A stretch of DNA of 64,000 nt, taken from Phoenix dactylifera (Eukaryota; Streptophyta; Magnoliopsida; Arecales; Arecaceae). The stretch lies in contig NW_024068280.1 in NCBI RefSeq assembly GCF_009389715.1, forward strand, positions 18,501-82,500, read 5' to 3'. The notes beneath the pieces are model-generated. The model was not told the origin of the DNA. It ran no database searches and saw nothing but the letters and a program-made list of their open reading frames with translations. Below, in pieces: positions 9,356-19,784 of this stretch; position 1 is the stretch's first letter, and each line of letters starts with the position of its first letter. A program made the position numbers and the translations under genes.

Positions 9356-12311
9356 AGACAAGCTCTTGGAGGCAGGATTCATAAGGGAGGTCAGCTACCC
9401 CGAATGGCTGGCAAATGTCGTACTTGTCCGGAAGGCGAGCGGAAAGTGGAGGATGTGCGTCGACTACACCGACCTGAACAAGGCATGCCCCAAGGATAGC
9501 TTTCCGCTTCCGCGGATAGACCAACTGGTCGACGCGACTTCCGGATATCAGCTGCTGTCTTTCATGGACGCCTTCTCCGGCTACAACCAGATAATGATGG
9601 CTCCACAGGACGAGGAGAAAACTGCCTTTATAACAGACCGGGGGCTGTACTGTTACAAGGTAATGCCCTTCGGTCTGAAGAATGCTGGCGCCACTTACCA
9701 GCGCCTCGTCAACAAAATCTTCAAAGAGCAAATCGGCCGGAACATGGAGGTGTACGTGGACGATATGCTGGTGAAGAGCCGCCATGCAGACCAGCACATC
9801 GCGGATCTGGAGGAGACTTTCGCCACCTTGCGGAAGTTTTGCATGAAGCTGAACCCAGCGAAGTGCGCCTTTGGCGCTTCGGCCGGGAGGTTCCTCGGTT
9901 TCATTGTCAACCAGCGGGGGATCGAAGCCAACCCGGACAAAATCAAGGCCATCCAAGATATGTCCCCTCCGACCAAAGTGAAGGAGGTTCAGGAGCTCGC
10001 TGGGAGGGTCGCCGCGCTCGGACGATTTGTGGCAAAATCGGCCGAACGCTGCCAACCTTTCTTCAAGGTGTTGAAACGCCCGAAAGACTTCCTCTGGACG
10101 GCCGAATGTCAAGCAGCATTCGACCAGCTCAAGGAATACTTGGCGTCTCCTCCCCTGCTGTCCAAGCCGCAAGAAGGGGAGATGCTCTACCTCTATCTGG
10201 CGGTCTCCCCAACCGCAGTCAGTGCGGTACTGGTTCGGGAAGAGGCAAAGCTCCAGAAGCCTGTGTACTACATCAGCCGGGTCCTACGGGATGCCGAGAC
10301 GCGGTATACGAAGGCTGAAAAGATCGCCTTCGCGCTGCTGACCGCGACCAGGAGGCTTCGCCCCTATTTCCAGGCCCATTCTGTCACCCTCTTGACCGAT
10401 CAACCGCTGCGGCAGATCCTCAGCAATCCTGAGAATGCGGGACGGCTGGTGAAGTGGGCAGTAGAACTTGGTGAGTTCGACATCCGCTACCAGCCCCGAC
10501 CCGCCATCAAGGCCCAGGCGCTCGCGGATTTCCTCGCTGAGTGCACGGTGCAGGAGGCGGAACCTAGGTCGCCGGAAACACCCAGCCTCGACCTCCCGAT
10601 TTGGACGCTTCACATCGATGGGTCGTCGAACCCCGAAGGTGGAGGGGCCGGGCTGGTCCTCACCAGCCCTGATGGAGTGATAGCCGAGTATGCCTTGAGG
10701 TTCGGATTTCCAGTGACCAACAACGAGGCGGAGTATGAGGCCCTAGTCACGGGACTCAAACTCACCAAGGAGCTCGGCATCCGGCGCCTGAAGGTCTTCA
10801 CCGACTCCCAGCTGGTGGTCGGGCAGGTCCGTGGGGAGTTCGAAGCCCGGAACCCGACCATGCAGAATTACGTCCGGAAGGTGCAAGCACTCATTCCCGA
10901 CCTCGGCAGTGTCGACATCCAGCAGGTCCCAAGAAGTGAAAATGCCAGGGCCGACAGGCTGTCCCGCTTAGTGAGCGCAGACGCGCACAACTTGTCGAGG
11001 GCGATCTACCTGGAGACCCTGGATGCCCCGAGCATCGGCGAGGCTGGAGCGGTGATGGTGATTGATCCGGAGCCGTCTTGGATGGACCCGCTTGTCACCT
11101 ACCTCGCCGAAGGGATCCTCCCTGAAGACGAAGATCAAGCTCGGCGACTTGTTATGAAGTCCGCCCACTACGTAGTCAATGAAGGGAGGCTGTATAGGAC
11201 CTCGTTCACCGCCCCCCTCTTAAAGTGCCTCCGCCCCTCGGAAGCGGCCTACGTCCTCGGCGAAGTCCACGAAGGCGTTTGCGGATCCCACTTGAGGGCT
11301 AGGTCCTTGGCGCACAAGATCATGAGGCAAGGCTATTATTGGCCTACCTTGTTGGAGGACTCAAAGGATCATGTACGGAAATACGACGCCTGCCAGCGCC
11401 ACGCCAACGTCCAGAGAGTCCCTTCTGTCCCCTTGGCACCAATCACTGCACCCTGGCCCTTCGCCCAGTGGGGAATGGATATCCTCGGACCATTCCCCGT
11501 CGCTTCAGCTCAGCGGAAATTTTTGATTGTTGCAATCGACTACTTCACCAAGTGGGTGGAGGCAGAGCCGCTGGCCATTATCACGGAGGTGCAAGTCCGG
11601 AAGTTCGTGAAGAAGAACATCATTGTCCGATTTGGGGTACCTCGGGTCCTCATCTCGGATAATGGCCGACAGTTCGACAACAAGCATTTCCGTGACTTCT
11701 GCGAGGAGTTCGGGATCGAGCATCGGTTCACATCTGTGTCGCATCCCCAAACCAACGGCGAGGCCGAGGTCACAAATCGGACAATCCTCCAAGGAATCAA
11801 AGCGCGAATCGGTCGGACGGGGCAAGCTTGGGTCGAAGAACTCGAGAATGTCCTTTGGGCGTATCGGACCACGCATCGGACCCCTACCGGGGAGACGCCT
11901 TTCAGCCTAACCTATGGCACGGAAGCCGTTGTCCCCGTGGAGCTCGGACTCCCCTCACCTCGGGTGGCCGCGCACCGACCCGAGGCCAATTCGGAGCAAC
12001 TCCGAGGGAACCTGGATCTCTTGGAAGAAGCGAGGGAAATGGCGCAGGTTCGGATGGCGATGTATCAGCGGAGGGTGGCCCGATATTACAACTCCAAGGT
12101 CCGACCGAAGCTTTTCAGAATCGGAGATCTGGTGCTAAGGCGAGCTAAAGCATCTCAACCTGCGGAAGGTGGGAAGCTAGCGCCAAATTGGGAAGGCCCG
12201 TATAAGGTTCGCTGGGTAAACCGACCTGGCTCCTACCAGTTGGAGGCCCTAGATGGTCGAGAAATTCCAAGGAGCTGGAATTCCGCTAACCTGCGGATGT
12301 ATTACCAGTAG
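9353..12311 (+). pseudogene. Tat pol: RT, RNase H, archaeal-type RNase H, integrase
   Basis: This frame is open from before 9353 to the TAG at 12309-12311, but it is out of register with the gag-protease frame by one base. Reverse transcriptase: WRMCVDYTDLNKACP near 9448, YVDDMLVKS at about 9753. First RNase H: about 10180-10540, ending ALADFLAE. Second RNase H: from WTLHIDGSSNPEGGG (about 10606) through FTDSQLVVGQV and ENARADRLSRL; this second copy defines Tat. Integrase: zinc-binding segment 11270-11400, catalytic core with D near 11478, SDNGRQFD near 11655 and GEAEVTNRT near 11758. The zinc segment has Tyr (codon 11382-11384) where the HHCC motif needs its first Cys. With the frame break, this points to a non-autonomous copy. 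Confidence 0.92.
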
Positions 12312-13470
12312 AACGACGATGCCAGAAAGACAGTTCAAAAATATATAACACTTTGCATTTCAATAATTTCTGGTTACAACGGCGTGCTCGTGTGATTACA
12401 AGGAATTCCCAGAGGGGAATTAGGGTGTAAAGAAAGTAAAGAAGAGGTGGAGACTCCGAGGAGCTGAAGATCTGGGATCCCGAAACCTTCATCTGAAGCG
12501 GTTGCAATCCCGCCGGAAGTAGGTGCTTCCAACCGGAGGCGCCATCGGCGTCTCACGAAAGAGACGAAGAGCCGGCGCGGATGAAGAAGAAGTGGACGAA
12601 GGAGAAGTCCACACTGCCTCCAACCGGAGGCGCCATCCACGCCCCACGAAGAGGACGAGGAGCCGCCGCAGACGAAGCTCCCGCTGCCTCCAGGGGAACG
12701 CCACCTCCAAGGGATATTCCGGTCCTCCCCAGTGTTAGGGGAGAGAAGGAATACAAGGGGGAAGAGCATATGGAGGCGCGGTCCCGGATCAAGCACCTGG
12801 TGCGGAGCTCAATCGGGAGGCCGAACTTCAAGGAGGGGAGACGTGATCCCGGATGAAACGCCTAGAGCGGAGTTCCGCCGGGGAGAACCTCCTTGTTGAT
12901 CCCAGATGAAACGGCTAGTTGGCGGAAGTCGCGAAGGGCGCGCCTCCCGTTCCTTCGGCAGGGGTCTCTCAACCATGCGCCGGAGAGGAGGCCCACGATC
13001 CATGGCAACCTGAACAGCTCCGGCTTGGCAGGCTCCATCGCACCTGCACCTATATTTATAGCCAAACTGCGGCCCCCCGGTCGTTCCGATACGGGTGGCT
13101 CCAATAAATGCGGGCGCATTGAATCCGGAGCCGATCCGGCTCTCGAGGCGTATCTTCCCGCGATTTCCTAAGCGTCATTCTCCTTAATCGCATTTTTTGT
13201 GCAGGACACTCCGGGTGGCCTGTACCCCTAGGTCCACGTATCTCCGCTCGCGCCCCAGGCCGCATCCGCCTCGAAGAACGCGCGTATCGCGGCCGCTTAA
13301 CTGACACTCCTCGCAAGCAGCAACTGGCGATCCGATTTCCCAGGTAACCCCTTAATTAGCACTTAATGCCCATCTGGTGTTCCCCAGGCGACGCTTGGAG
13401 AGGAGGAGAAATACAATCGCAGCTGGCCATGGAGAAATCCCGTCGGGCGGCAAGCGACAGGCGCACGACC
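12312..13470. other. Non-coding spacer between Tat pol and the tandem arrays
   Basis: GC-rich sequence after the pol stop. It holds imperfect repeats: CTGCCTCCAACCGGAGGCGCCAT and relatives near 12527 and 12614, and diverged copies of GATCCCGGATGAAACG near 12785, 12847 and 12900. CCTCCAACCGGAGG is itself an inverted repeat. Near 12340-12390 the minus strand reads like the 3' UTR of a second antisense transcript (compare 14850-14900), but no convincing ORF accompanies it. No domain was recognised. Confidence 0.5.
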
Positions 13471-14084
13471 AGCGAGCGGAATTTCCCGAGGCTCGGCCCT
13501 CGGATGCCAGGCTAACCCGATGATCATCCCGGGAGCAGACTAGCCTGAAGCCCCGACCGGTCGCCTCGGCTTGCGCCAGCCTTGGCCGACCAACGAGCGG
13601 AATTTCCCGAGGCTCGGCCCTCGGATGCCAGGCTAACCCGATGATCATCCCGGGAGCAGACTAGCCTGAAGCCCCGACCGGTCGCCTCGGCTTGCGCCAG
13701 CCTTGGCCGACCAACGAGCGGAATTTCCCGAGGCTCGGCCCTCGGATGCCAGGCTAACCCGATGATCATCCCGGGAGCAGACTAGCCTGAAGCCTCGACC
13801 GGTCGCCTCGGCTTGCGCCAGCTTTGGCCGACCAACGAGCGGAATTTTCCGAGGCTCGGCCCTCGGATGCCAGGCTAACCCGATGATCATCCCGGGAGCA
13901 GACTAGCCTGAAGCCCCGACCGGTCGCCTCGGCTTGCGCCAGCCTTGGCCGACCAACGAGCGGAATCTCCCGAGGCTCGGCCCTCGGATGCCAGGCTAAC
14001 CCGATGATCATCCCGGGAGCAGACTAGCCTGAAGCCCCGACTGGTCGCCTCGGCTTGCGCCAGCCTTGGCCGACCAACGAGCGG
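13471..14084 (+). repeat. 121 bp tandem array, about five units
   Basis: The anchor AATTTCCCGAGGCTCGGCCC recurs at 13480, 13601, 13722, 13843, 13964 and (changed) 14085, each step exactly 121 bases. Units differ by only a few substitutions. Minus-strand frames of 81 codons through the array are a by-product of the unit being nearly a multiple of three with few stops; each unit shifts the frame by one base. The array sits between the convergent pol and antisense genes. Confidence 0.97.
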
Positions 14085-14790
14085 AATTTCCTGAGGCCTA
14101 ACCCTCGGATGCCTGGCTTAGCGCCGGAAGAATTTCCTGAGGCCTAACCCTCGGATGCCTGGCTTAGCGCCGGAAGAATTTCTTGAGGCCTAATCCTCGG
14201 ATGCCTGGCTTAGCGCCGGAAGAATTTCCTGAGGCCTAACCCTCGGATGCCTGGCTTAGCGCCGGAAGAATTTTCTGAGGCCTAACCCTCGGATGCCTGG
14301 CTTAGCGCCGGAAGAATTTCCTGAGGCCTAACCCTCGGATGCCTGGCTTGGCGCCGGAAGAATTTCCTGAGGCCTAACCCTCGGATGCCTGGCTTGGCGC
14401 CGGAAGAATTTCCTGAGGCCTAACCCTCGGATGCCTGGCTTGGCGCCGGAAGAATTTCCTGAGGCCTAACCCTCGGATGCCTGGCTTGGCGCCGGAAGAA
14501 TTTCCTGAGGCCTAACCCTCGGATGCCTGGCTTGGCGCCGGAAGAATTTCCTGAGGCCTAACCCTCGGATGCCTGGCTTGGCGCCGGAAGAATTTTCTGA
14601 GGCCTAACCCTCGGATGCCTGGCTTGGCGCCGGAAGAATTTCCTGAGGCCTAACCCTCGGATGCCTGGCTTAGCGCCGGAAGAATTTCCTGAGGCCAAAC
14701 CCTCGGATGCCTGGCTTGGCGCCGGAAGAATTTCCTGAGGCCTAACCCTCGGATGCCTGGCCTAGCGCCGGAAGAATTTCCTGAGCCGGG
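14085..14790 (+). repeat. 46 bp tandem array, fifteen units
   Basis: The anchor AATTTCCTGAGG recurs every 46 bases from 14085 (14131, 14177, ...) to 14775, exactly fifteen steps. The unit reads AATTTCCTGAGGCCTAACCC, then TCGGATGCCTGGCTTAGCGCCGGAAG. It resembles the first 46 bases of the adjacent 121 bp unit (AATTTCCCGAGGCTCGGCCC, then TCGGATGCCAGGCTAACCCG), so it probably arose by amplification of a truncated 121 bp unit. A TTAGCG/TTGGCG variant is clustered: TTAGCG in the first units, TTGGCG in the middle. Confidence 0.97.
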
Positions 14791-14941
14791 AGTCAGCGAG
14801 ACGCTACCAAGAGTTAAAAAGAAGAAGGACGAAAGTGAAATGGAGAAACTCTATTTGCATTAACTTTCATTGTTTCAGGGCTGAGACCCATACAACTTGG
14901 CAAAACGCCAACACACAAAGAAAAGAACAAAATACAGAAGG

Positions 14942-17309
14942 TCAGCTTGGAGGAACCCCCGGGTCGAGAACGTCGGGCACGTCCGTAGGGGGTAGGGAGA
15001 CGGTTGGAGAAGCAGCAGGCAATGGCGCCGGAGGGGAGTCGAGAAGGGAGATCCCACTTAGGTCAATTTCGGGGTACTTAGCCGACACCCTTGCCAGGCC
15101 TTCCTCGAAGCCTAAGACAAAGGAGTCGGACCCCGCGTCCGACATATCACGGACGAACTCGTCGGACTGACGATAGGCCTGTACCGCCTCCGACATATCA
15201 CGGGTGAACTCGGCGGACTGACGATAAGCCTGTACCGCCTGACGCCCGATCTCCGCACTCTTCTCGGCCAGCGTCGCCTCTGCCCGCTCCATAATCTGAG
15301 CCTTCGCCTCCAAGACCTTCGCCACAATCCGGTCATCCGCCTCGGAGGAGACCCTCAGCAGATCAGCCTGAGCCTCCTTGTGCTTCGCCTCGGCAGCAAT
15401 GCGAGCAGCCTCAGCCTCCTCCAGGCGCGAATGAAGCTCCTGGTCGCTCGCGCGGAACTTCTCCAAGGCCGACTCCAATTCGCCCAGCTTGGCTTCAAGA
15501 GACCGGGTTCGGTTGCGGGCGTTGTCGGCTGACCGCTGGGCCTTCTCCCACCTCTCCCGGTAGTCGGCAGCCTTCCGGGACTGCTTCTCGGCCCGCTCCT
15601 CCGCCTTCTTGATCTCGCCCTCGAGACCCGAGGCAACCTTGAGCTGCTCCCGAGCCTCCAACAGTTGCTTCTCGAGGGTGGCGAAGCCGAGTGCCCGCTC
15701 TTCGGCCACCTGGAGCCTCGTCTCGAGGTCCCTGGTCGTCCTCCCCGCCGCAGCCTGACCTCCCTCCTCTACAGCCTTCAGTTGGCTCTCGGCCCTCGCC
15801 AGAAGCCTCGCCTGTTCCTCGTAGCACTCCTCCAGGCGGACCATGTACTGGGCGAGCTAAGAGATGGAAAAACGAGGGCGTCAGGTGGGGATCAACAGAG
15901 CCTATAAATGAGGAAAGTGACCAAAAGAGCACTCACCGACATGAGACAGACGCAGCTGGCAGCCCCAACGTCAGGGACCCTCATCTCCCGGACCCGCCTG
16001 CGGTCCTTCTCCAGCAGCACCGTCTCGATGAGGTTTCGGGCGCCGGCGAAAGTGAAGGCCGACCCCGACTTCTCCCCGGAGTCGGACGGTGGTTCTGCAG
16101 CCTTACCCTTACCCATCGCTTGGGGAAGAGTCATGCTGACCATGTTCGGGGCGGGGACCGCCCCTGGAATTGACAGGGTCCCGCTCGGCCGGGGCCTCGG
16201 CGCGTCCCTCCTCGTATCATCCGGAGCCGACCGAGTCGAAGGCTGGGCTGGGGACCGATCACGTCCGACCCGTCCATCTCGGGCGCGCCCGGGTGATGCC
16301 TCCGGAGAAACGGTAGTCTCGGCATCAGAGGGCTGATACAGCGTCAACTCCCGGTCCGCGCCCGCGGCGTCCCCCTGATCGGTGGGTCCGGACCCGTCTG
16401 TCGGCGTCGGAGTCGCCTGCCGGCAGGACTTCTTCGCCGGTGGGGCCCCGCTCGGAGGAGCTCGTTTCTTCCTCCGGACTGCTTCCAGTAGGGATGTCCT
16501 ACCAACAGCCGTTGCCTTGTCCGACCGCATGACGTCGTCGATCTCTGCAAAAAGGACGAGGTGGTCGGAGGTTGAGAAATTGAAGGAAAGAACGAGACGA
16601 AAGAAGAGAAAAGAGCTAAAAAAGAAATGGTGGCGGGCTCACGGTCAGCGGGGACCGAGCTCAGACCGACGTTCACCAAGGTATCCTCGGAAATAAGGCG
16701 AGCCACCGGGGGGAGCCGGCCCTCGGCAACCAACTCCTTCAAGACGGCAACGCCATCGGATTCCTCCCTCGACAACCTCGATAGGCCAATCGGGGACTTC
16801 ATCGGCGTCTCCCAGGTTGCCCTGATTCCCCAAGAGGGATCTGCGTCAACGAAAAAGAAGCGCTCCTTCCAGCCGTGAATGGAGGTAGGAGCCTCCTTGA
16901 CGAGGCCGCACCCTCGCCGCGCCGCAAAGCACCACCACCCTTTATCCTGGGGGTGGCCGCTCAGGCCGTAGCATTCCCAAAAGACATTCAGGGTGGCGGG
17001 AACCTCGTGCATGCGGCAGAGAACCTGAAAGGCCGTCAGGGCGCGCCATGAGTTCGGCACCAGTTGCGTCGGCGCCACTCTTAAACCCCGAAGCACCTGA
17101 ACGACTAAGTCCGAGGGGGGAAAGCGGAACCCGGCCTGAAGAATGCCCTCATTGATGGCAACCTTCCCTGGAGGAGGATGGGACATCCTCTCCTCAGGCC
17201 CCGGGAGTGTAACATTGCAGGCCTCGGGAAGGTGGTATCGAGCCACGAACCTATCTAGGTCTTCGGCGACCAACTCCGACTTAATGCGGTCTGCTCTCAC
17301 TTCGTCCAT
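14942..17309 (-). CDS. Spliced antisense gene of the Tat element (gypsy-type antisense ORF protein, three exons)
   Basis: Proposed exons on the minus strand: 17309-16643, 16544-15937 and 15856-14942. Introns have canonical ends (GTGAGCC...TTTGCAG and GTGAGTG...CTCTTAG), and phases match: 667 nt leaves one base that pairs with a 608 nt exon, and the third exon is in phase 0. Together they give 2190 nt, about 729 codons plus stop, with no interruption. The N-terminal ~220 residues (MDEVRADRIKSEL; YHLPEACNVTLPGP; FPPSDLVVQVLRGL; WWCFAARRG) resemble the family Pfam names Transposase_28 (putative gypsy-type). The middle is basic and proline-rich (RRKKRAPPSG). The C-terminal exon is a long predicted coiled coil (about residues 430-600), then a Pro-rich tail. 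Function is unknown. It converges with pol across the arrays. The intact spliced frame contrasts with the broken gag-pol, which suggests either selection or chance in a young copy. Confidence 0.8.
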
Positions 17310-17827
17310 CCCTAATGGCCAGTGAATCTACGGTCAGGACAGGGTCAAGAAGGGGGAAAGGACCGGAACGACTGGAGTACACTAATACAAAAGGAGAGTA
17401 TGGAGAGCCCTAAATTAAAGAATGGGGCAACTCACCGGAAGAGAAGGAAGAACGGCTCCGAGAGCGTCAAAGGAGGAGCAAGCAAACAGTCCGACGGCGA
17501 TGACGGCAGCGCAAAGGAGAAACTCGAAGATGTCTGTAAAGAGAAAGGCGGACGGAGGAGGACCCCCGGTTAAATAGGCGGAAAGGTGGGTGACGCCCCG
17601 GTGACGCCAGAGGATGTCTGGCTGCCGAAGGGTCGCTCGCGCCCCAAAGGCGAATCGACGCCATTAAGGAAGGATGTCCGCCGAAATCCTCAGACTGCCA
17701 GGTCAGCAACAACCGCCATACGCTATAAAGAAGACGGGGAGCTCGAAGCGCGCGCGCCTCTCCGAGGGATGGCGGCAATCTCGAAGCATCACTTCCTTCA
17801 CCCGTTCCCCTTCTGGTTCCAGGCTCG
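17310..17827 (-). promoter_or_regulatory. Leader/promoter region upstream of the antisense gene
   Basis: No ORF of its own. Read on the minus strand, a TATTTAA element occurs near 17568-17575 (context CGCCTATTTAACCGG), about 260 bases upstream of the ATG at 17309, a plausible promoter for the antisense transcript. The plus strand also has GCTATAAAG near 17722. Which, if either, is used cannot be told from sequence. Confidence 0.4.
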
Positions 17828-17842
17828 GAAGTGGGGGGCTAC
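17828..17842 (+). other. Polypurine tract of the Tat element
   Basis: GAAGTGGGGGGCTAC directly abuts the 3' LTR start (17843). A purine-rich tract here primes plus-strand DNA synthesis in LTR retrotransposons. Confidence 0.85.
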
Positions 17843-18659
17843 TGTTACGGGGGAACTCAGCCACCATGCCCCACGTGACCGACACGCGCGCCCAAGAAGA
17901 CTACAGCTGCCCCTTGATCCAGTAACCCGACCCCGAGTCGGATATCTTCGGCTTCGCAGCCCGACCCCGAGTTGGCTGCCCCTTGATCCAGTAACCCGAC
18001 CCCGAGTCGGATATCTTCGGCTTCGCAGCCCGACCCCGAGTCGGCTGCCCCTTGATCCAGTAACCCGACCCCGAGTCGGATATCTTCGGCTTCGCAGCCC
18101 GACCCCGAGTCGGCTGCCCCTTGATCCAGCAATCCGACCCCGAGTCGGCAATCTCTCGACAACGACAGGCTGTTCCCCTGAAGCACGCCACGACCCTCTG
18201 CTCCACTACTCCCTGCAACAGTCGTATCCGGCGCTGCTCCACGATCTCCTGTGACAGCCGTACAAGGCGGAGCTCCACTACGCCCTGTCACGGCCGTACC
18301 CAGCGCTGCCCCACGACGCCCTGTAACGGCCATGTCAGTGGCAACTCCATCGTGCCACACGATGACCAACCCCCCCGAAGGACCCCCCAGCCTGGTATAT
18401 ATGCTGCGGGGGGGAGAAGGGGGGAGGTAAGCAAGAACTTCCAGTGCATTCTCCTACTACCTGCAATTACCTCTCCTTCTCCTCCAATCTCCTCTGACTT
18501 GATCGTCGGAGGGCCCCCACTACCCCAGTGGTGGTGCGAGGCTTGCTTGCAGGTTCTCCGGTGGAAAGTGGAGCGTAATCAACACCAACCAAGGCGACTC
18601 AGACGGAACCCCGTTCACACCGCTGTGCCAATCGTTCTCGGTTTGGACCACCAGCAACA
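17843..18659 (+). repeat. 3' LTR of the Tat element
   Basis: 817 bp, same ends as the 5' LTR and a TATA element at 18396-18402. It has three full 69 bp units plus a partial one (starts at 17908, 17977, 18046, 18115), one more than the 5' LTR, and that accounts exactly for the 69 bp length difference. About eight substitutions separate the two LTRs outside that unit (by-eye count). Confidence 0.95.
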
Positions 18660-18664
18660 CAGTG

Positions 18665-19033
18665 CTTTGGAACTTTGGTTCTCTACCAGCATTTTGTACA
18701 AAACAGAAACTTTCTAATCACTTTTTTTGGTTAACAGTCCTAAACAGGCCCTACTTCAATGATTTTAAACTATAAAAAATGTTAATCTTAGAGGATGGTC
18801 TTTAACTAGGTAAATAATTTACATGAAGCTCTTCATTAACTAGGTAAACCTGAGAGTTAGTTCTCCACGAGATAACTTTGTTAGACCAGGCCTACTCTTT
18901 TGTCCTGAAATATGAGCTGGTCACAAAATAACAACCGGCAAGACGAACTGCTGGTCGAACTCCTTTCACCTTTGCTCCATCTGGAGCCAAACCTCAAACG
19001 ACAACGACACCTCATAAATACAACCAAAGCACG
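18665..19033. other. Unassigned AT-rich sequence between the Tat element and the gag relic
   Basis: Continues the pre-insertion sequence from 6050. It has no convincing exon; the last ~100 bases grade into the gag relic. TAACTAGGTAAA is repeated near 18805 and 18838. The missing first exon(s) of ALKBH2 were looked for here and not found. Confidence 0.35.
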
Positions 19034-19735
19034 TTGCCTGCCAACCGAGACAAAGGCAAAGGACCGCTAAATGACGCTATGCCATCCAACGATCCCCATC
19101 AATGTTACAAATGTAAACAAGTAGGACATGTGGCAATGAAGAGTCCTAACAAGGTCCTCTATCTTGGGGAGCAGCAAAACATGCTCGAGGGAGATAATGT
19201 CGACGAGCAAGTCTATGAGCCCAATCTCGATGACGTGCAGGATAGTGACAATGATTGTGCTTATGAGGACCATCATGTAGGATGCATTCGGTCCACCCTA
19301 GGAGTCATCAGATGTGCTTTGACCCAACCTAAGGAGACCGATGACTTGCGTCGAAGCACAATCTTCCACACATACATCAAATGTGGGACTAAAGATTGTA
19401 AAGTGATTATCGATAGCGGCAGTTGTATCAATGCGGTTTCAATTAGCATTGTGTCCCGCCTAGGATTGAAACCAACTCCTCATCCAAATCCTTACAAAGT
19501 ATCTTGGGTTGATACTTCTTCTATTGCCATCAATGAAAGGTGTCTTGTTCCTATCCAATTCCTTTCCTATGAGGATGATGTTTGGTGTGACATTGTACCA
19601 ATGGACATGGGGCACATTATCTTGGGCTGCCCATCGCTCTTCGAGCGAGACATGACTATTTTTGGACGTTCGAACTCGTGCTCTTTTGTCTTTGAAGGCA
19701 CAAAAATCAAGTTATCTTTCTACTTTCTTTTTTGA
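19034..19735 (+). pseudogene. Chromovirus-like gag zinc knuckle and protease relic
   Basis: A 233-codon open frame with a CYKCKQVGHVAMKS zinc-knuckle segment (near 19104; the last Cys of CCHC is replaced by Ser) and a retropepsin-like domain: VIIDSGSCINAVS near 19403, then SWVDTSSIAINERCLVPI and VWCDIVPMDMGHIILGCPSL. This pattern belongs to Ty3/gypsy polyproteins of chromovirus type. There is no reverse transcriptase after it: within 50 bases the sequence becomes the acceptor side of an ALKBH2 intron. No LTR flanks it. It is a fragment that appears to lie in, or just upstream of, the ALKBH2 intron. Confidence 0.75.
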
Positions 19736-19784
19736 CTATGCCAAAGGGTTCAATCTTAAATTATGTATGATCATTTTTCTGCAG

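Larger units (their letters stand above)
6056..18659 (+). mobile_element. Complete Tat-lineage Ty3/gypsy LTR retrotransposon (12.6 kb)
   Basis: The two LTRs, 6056-6803 and 17843-18659, both start TGTTACGGGG and end CCAGCAACA. The flanks carry a perfect CAGTG target duplication (6051-6055 and 18660-18664). Order: LTR, primer site, gag, protease, reverse transcriptase, RNase H, a second archaeal-type RNase H, integrase, tandem arrays, an antisense spliced gene, polypurine tract, LTR. A second RNase H domain between RT/RH and integrase is the established hallmark of the Tat lineage (Retand/Ogre group), and a long antisense ORF near the 3' end is known in some monocot members. By eye the LTRs differ at about eight positions plus one 69 bp unit, so this is the youngest large insertion here. 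The sense polyprotein is broken; the antisense gene is not. Confidence 0.95.

Noticed and set aside
13352-14011. Family of 81-codon minus-strand genes
   Set aside because: They are the same 121 bp unit read in successive frames; no independent coding evidence.
13471-14790. CRISPR array
   Set aside because: Units are uninterrupted tandem repeats without spacers, in a plant retrotransposon.
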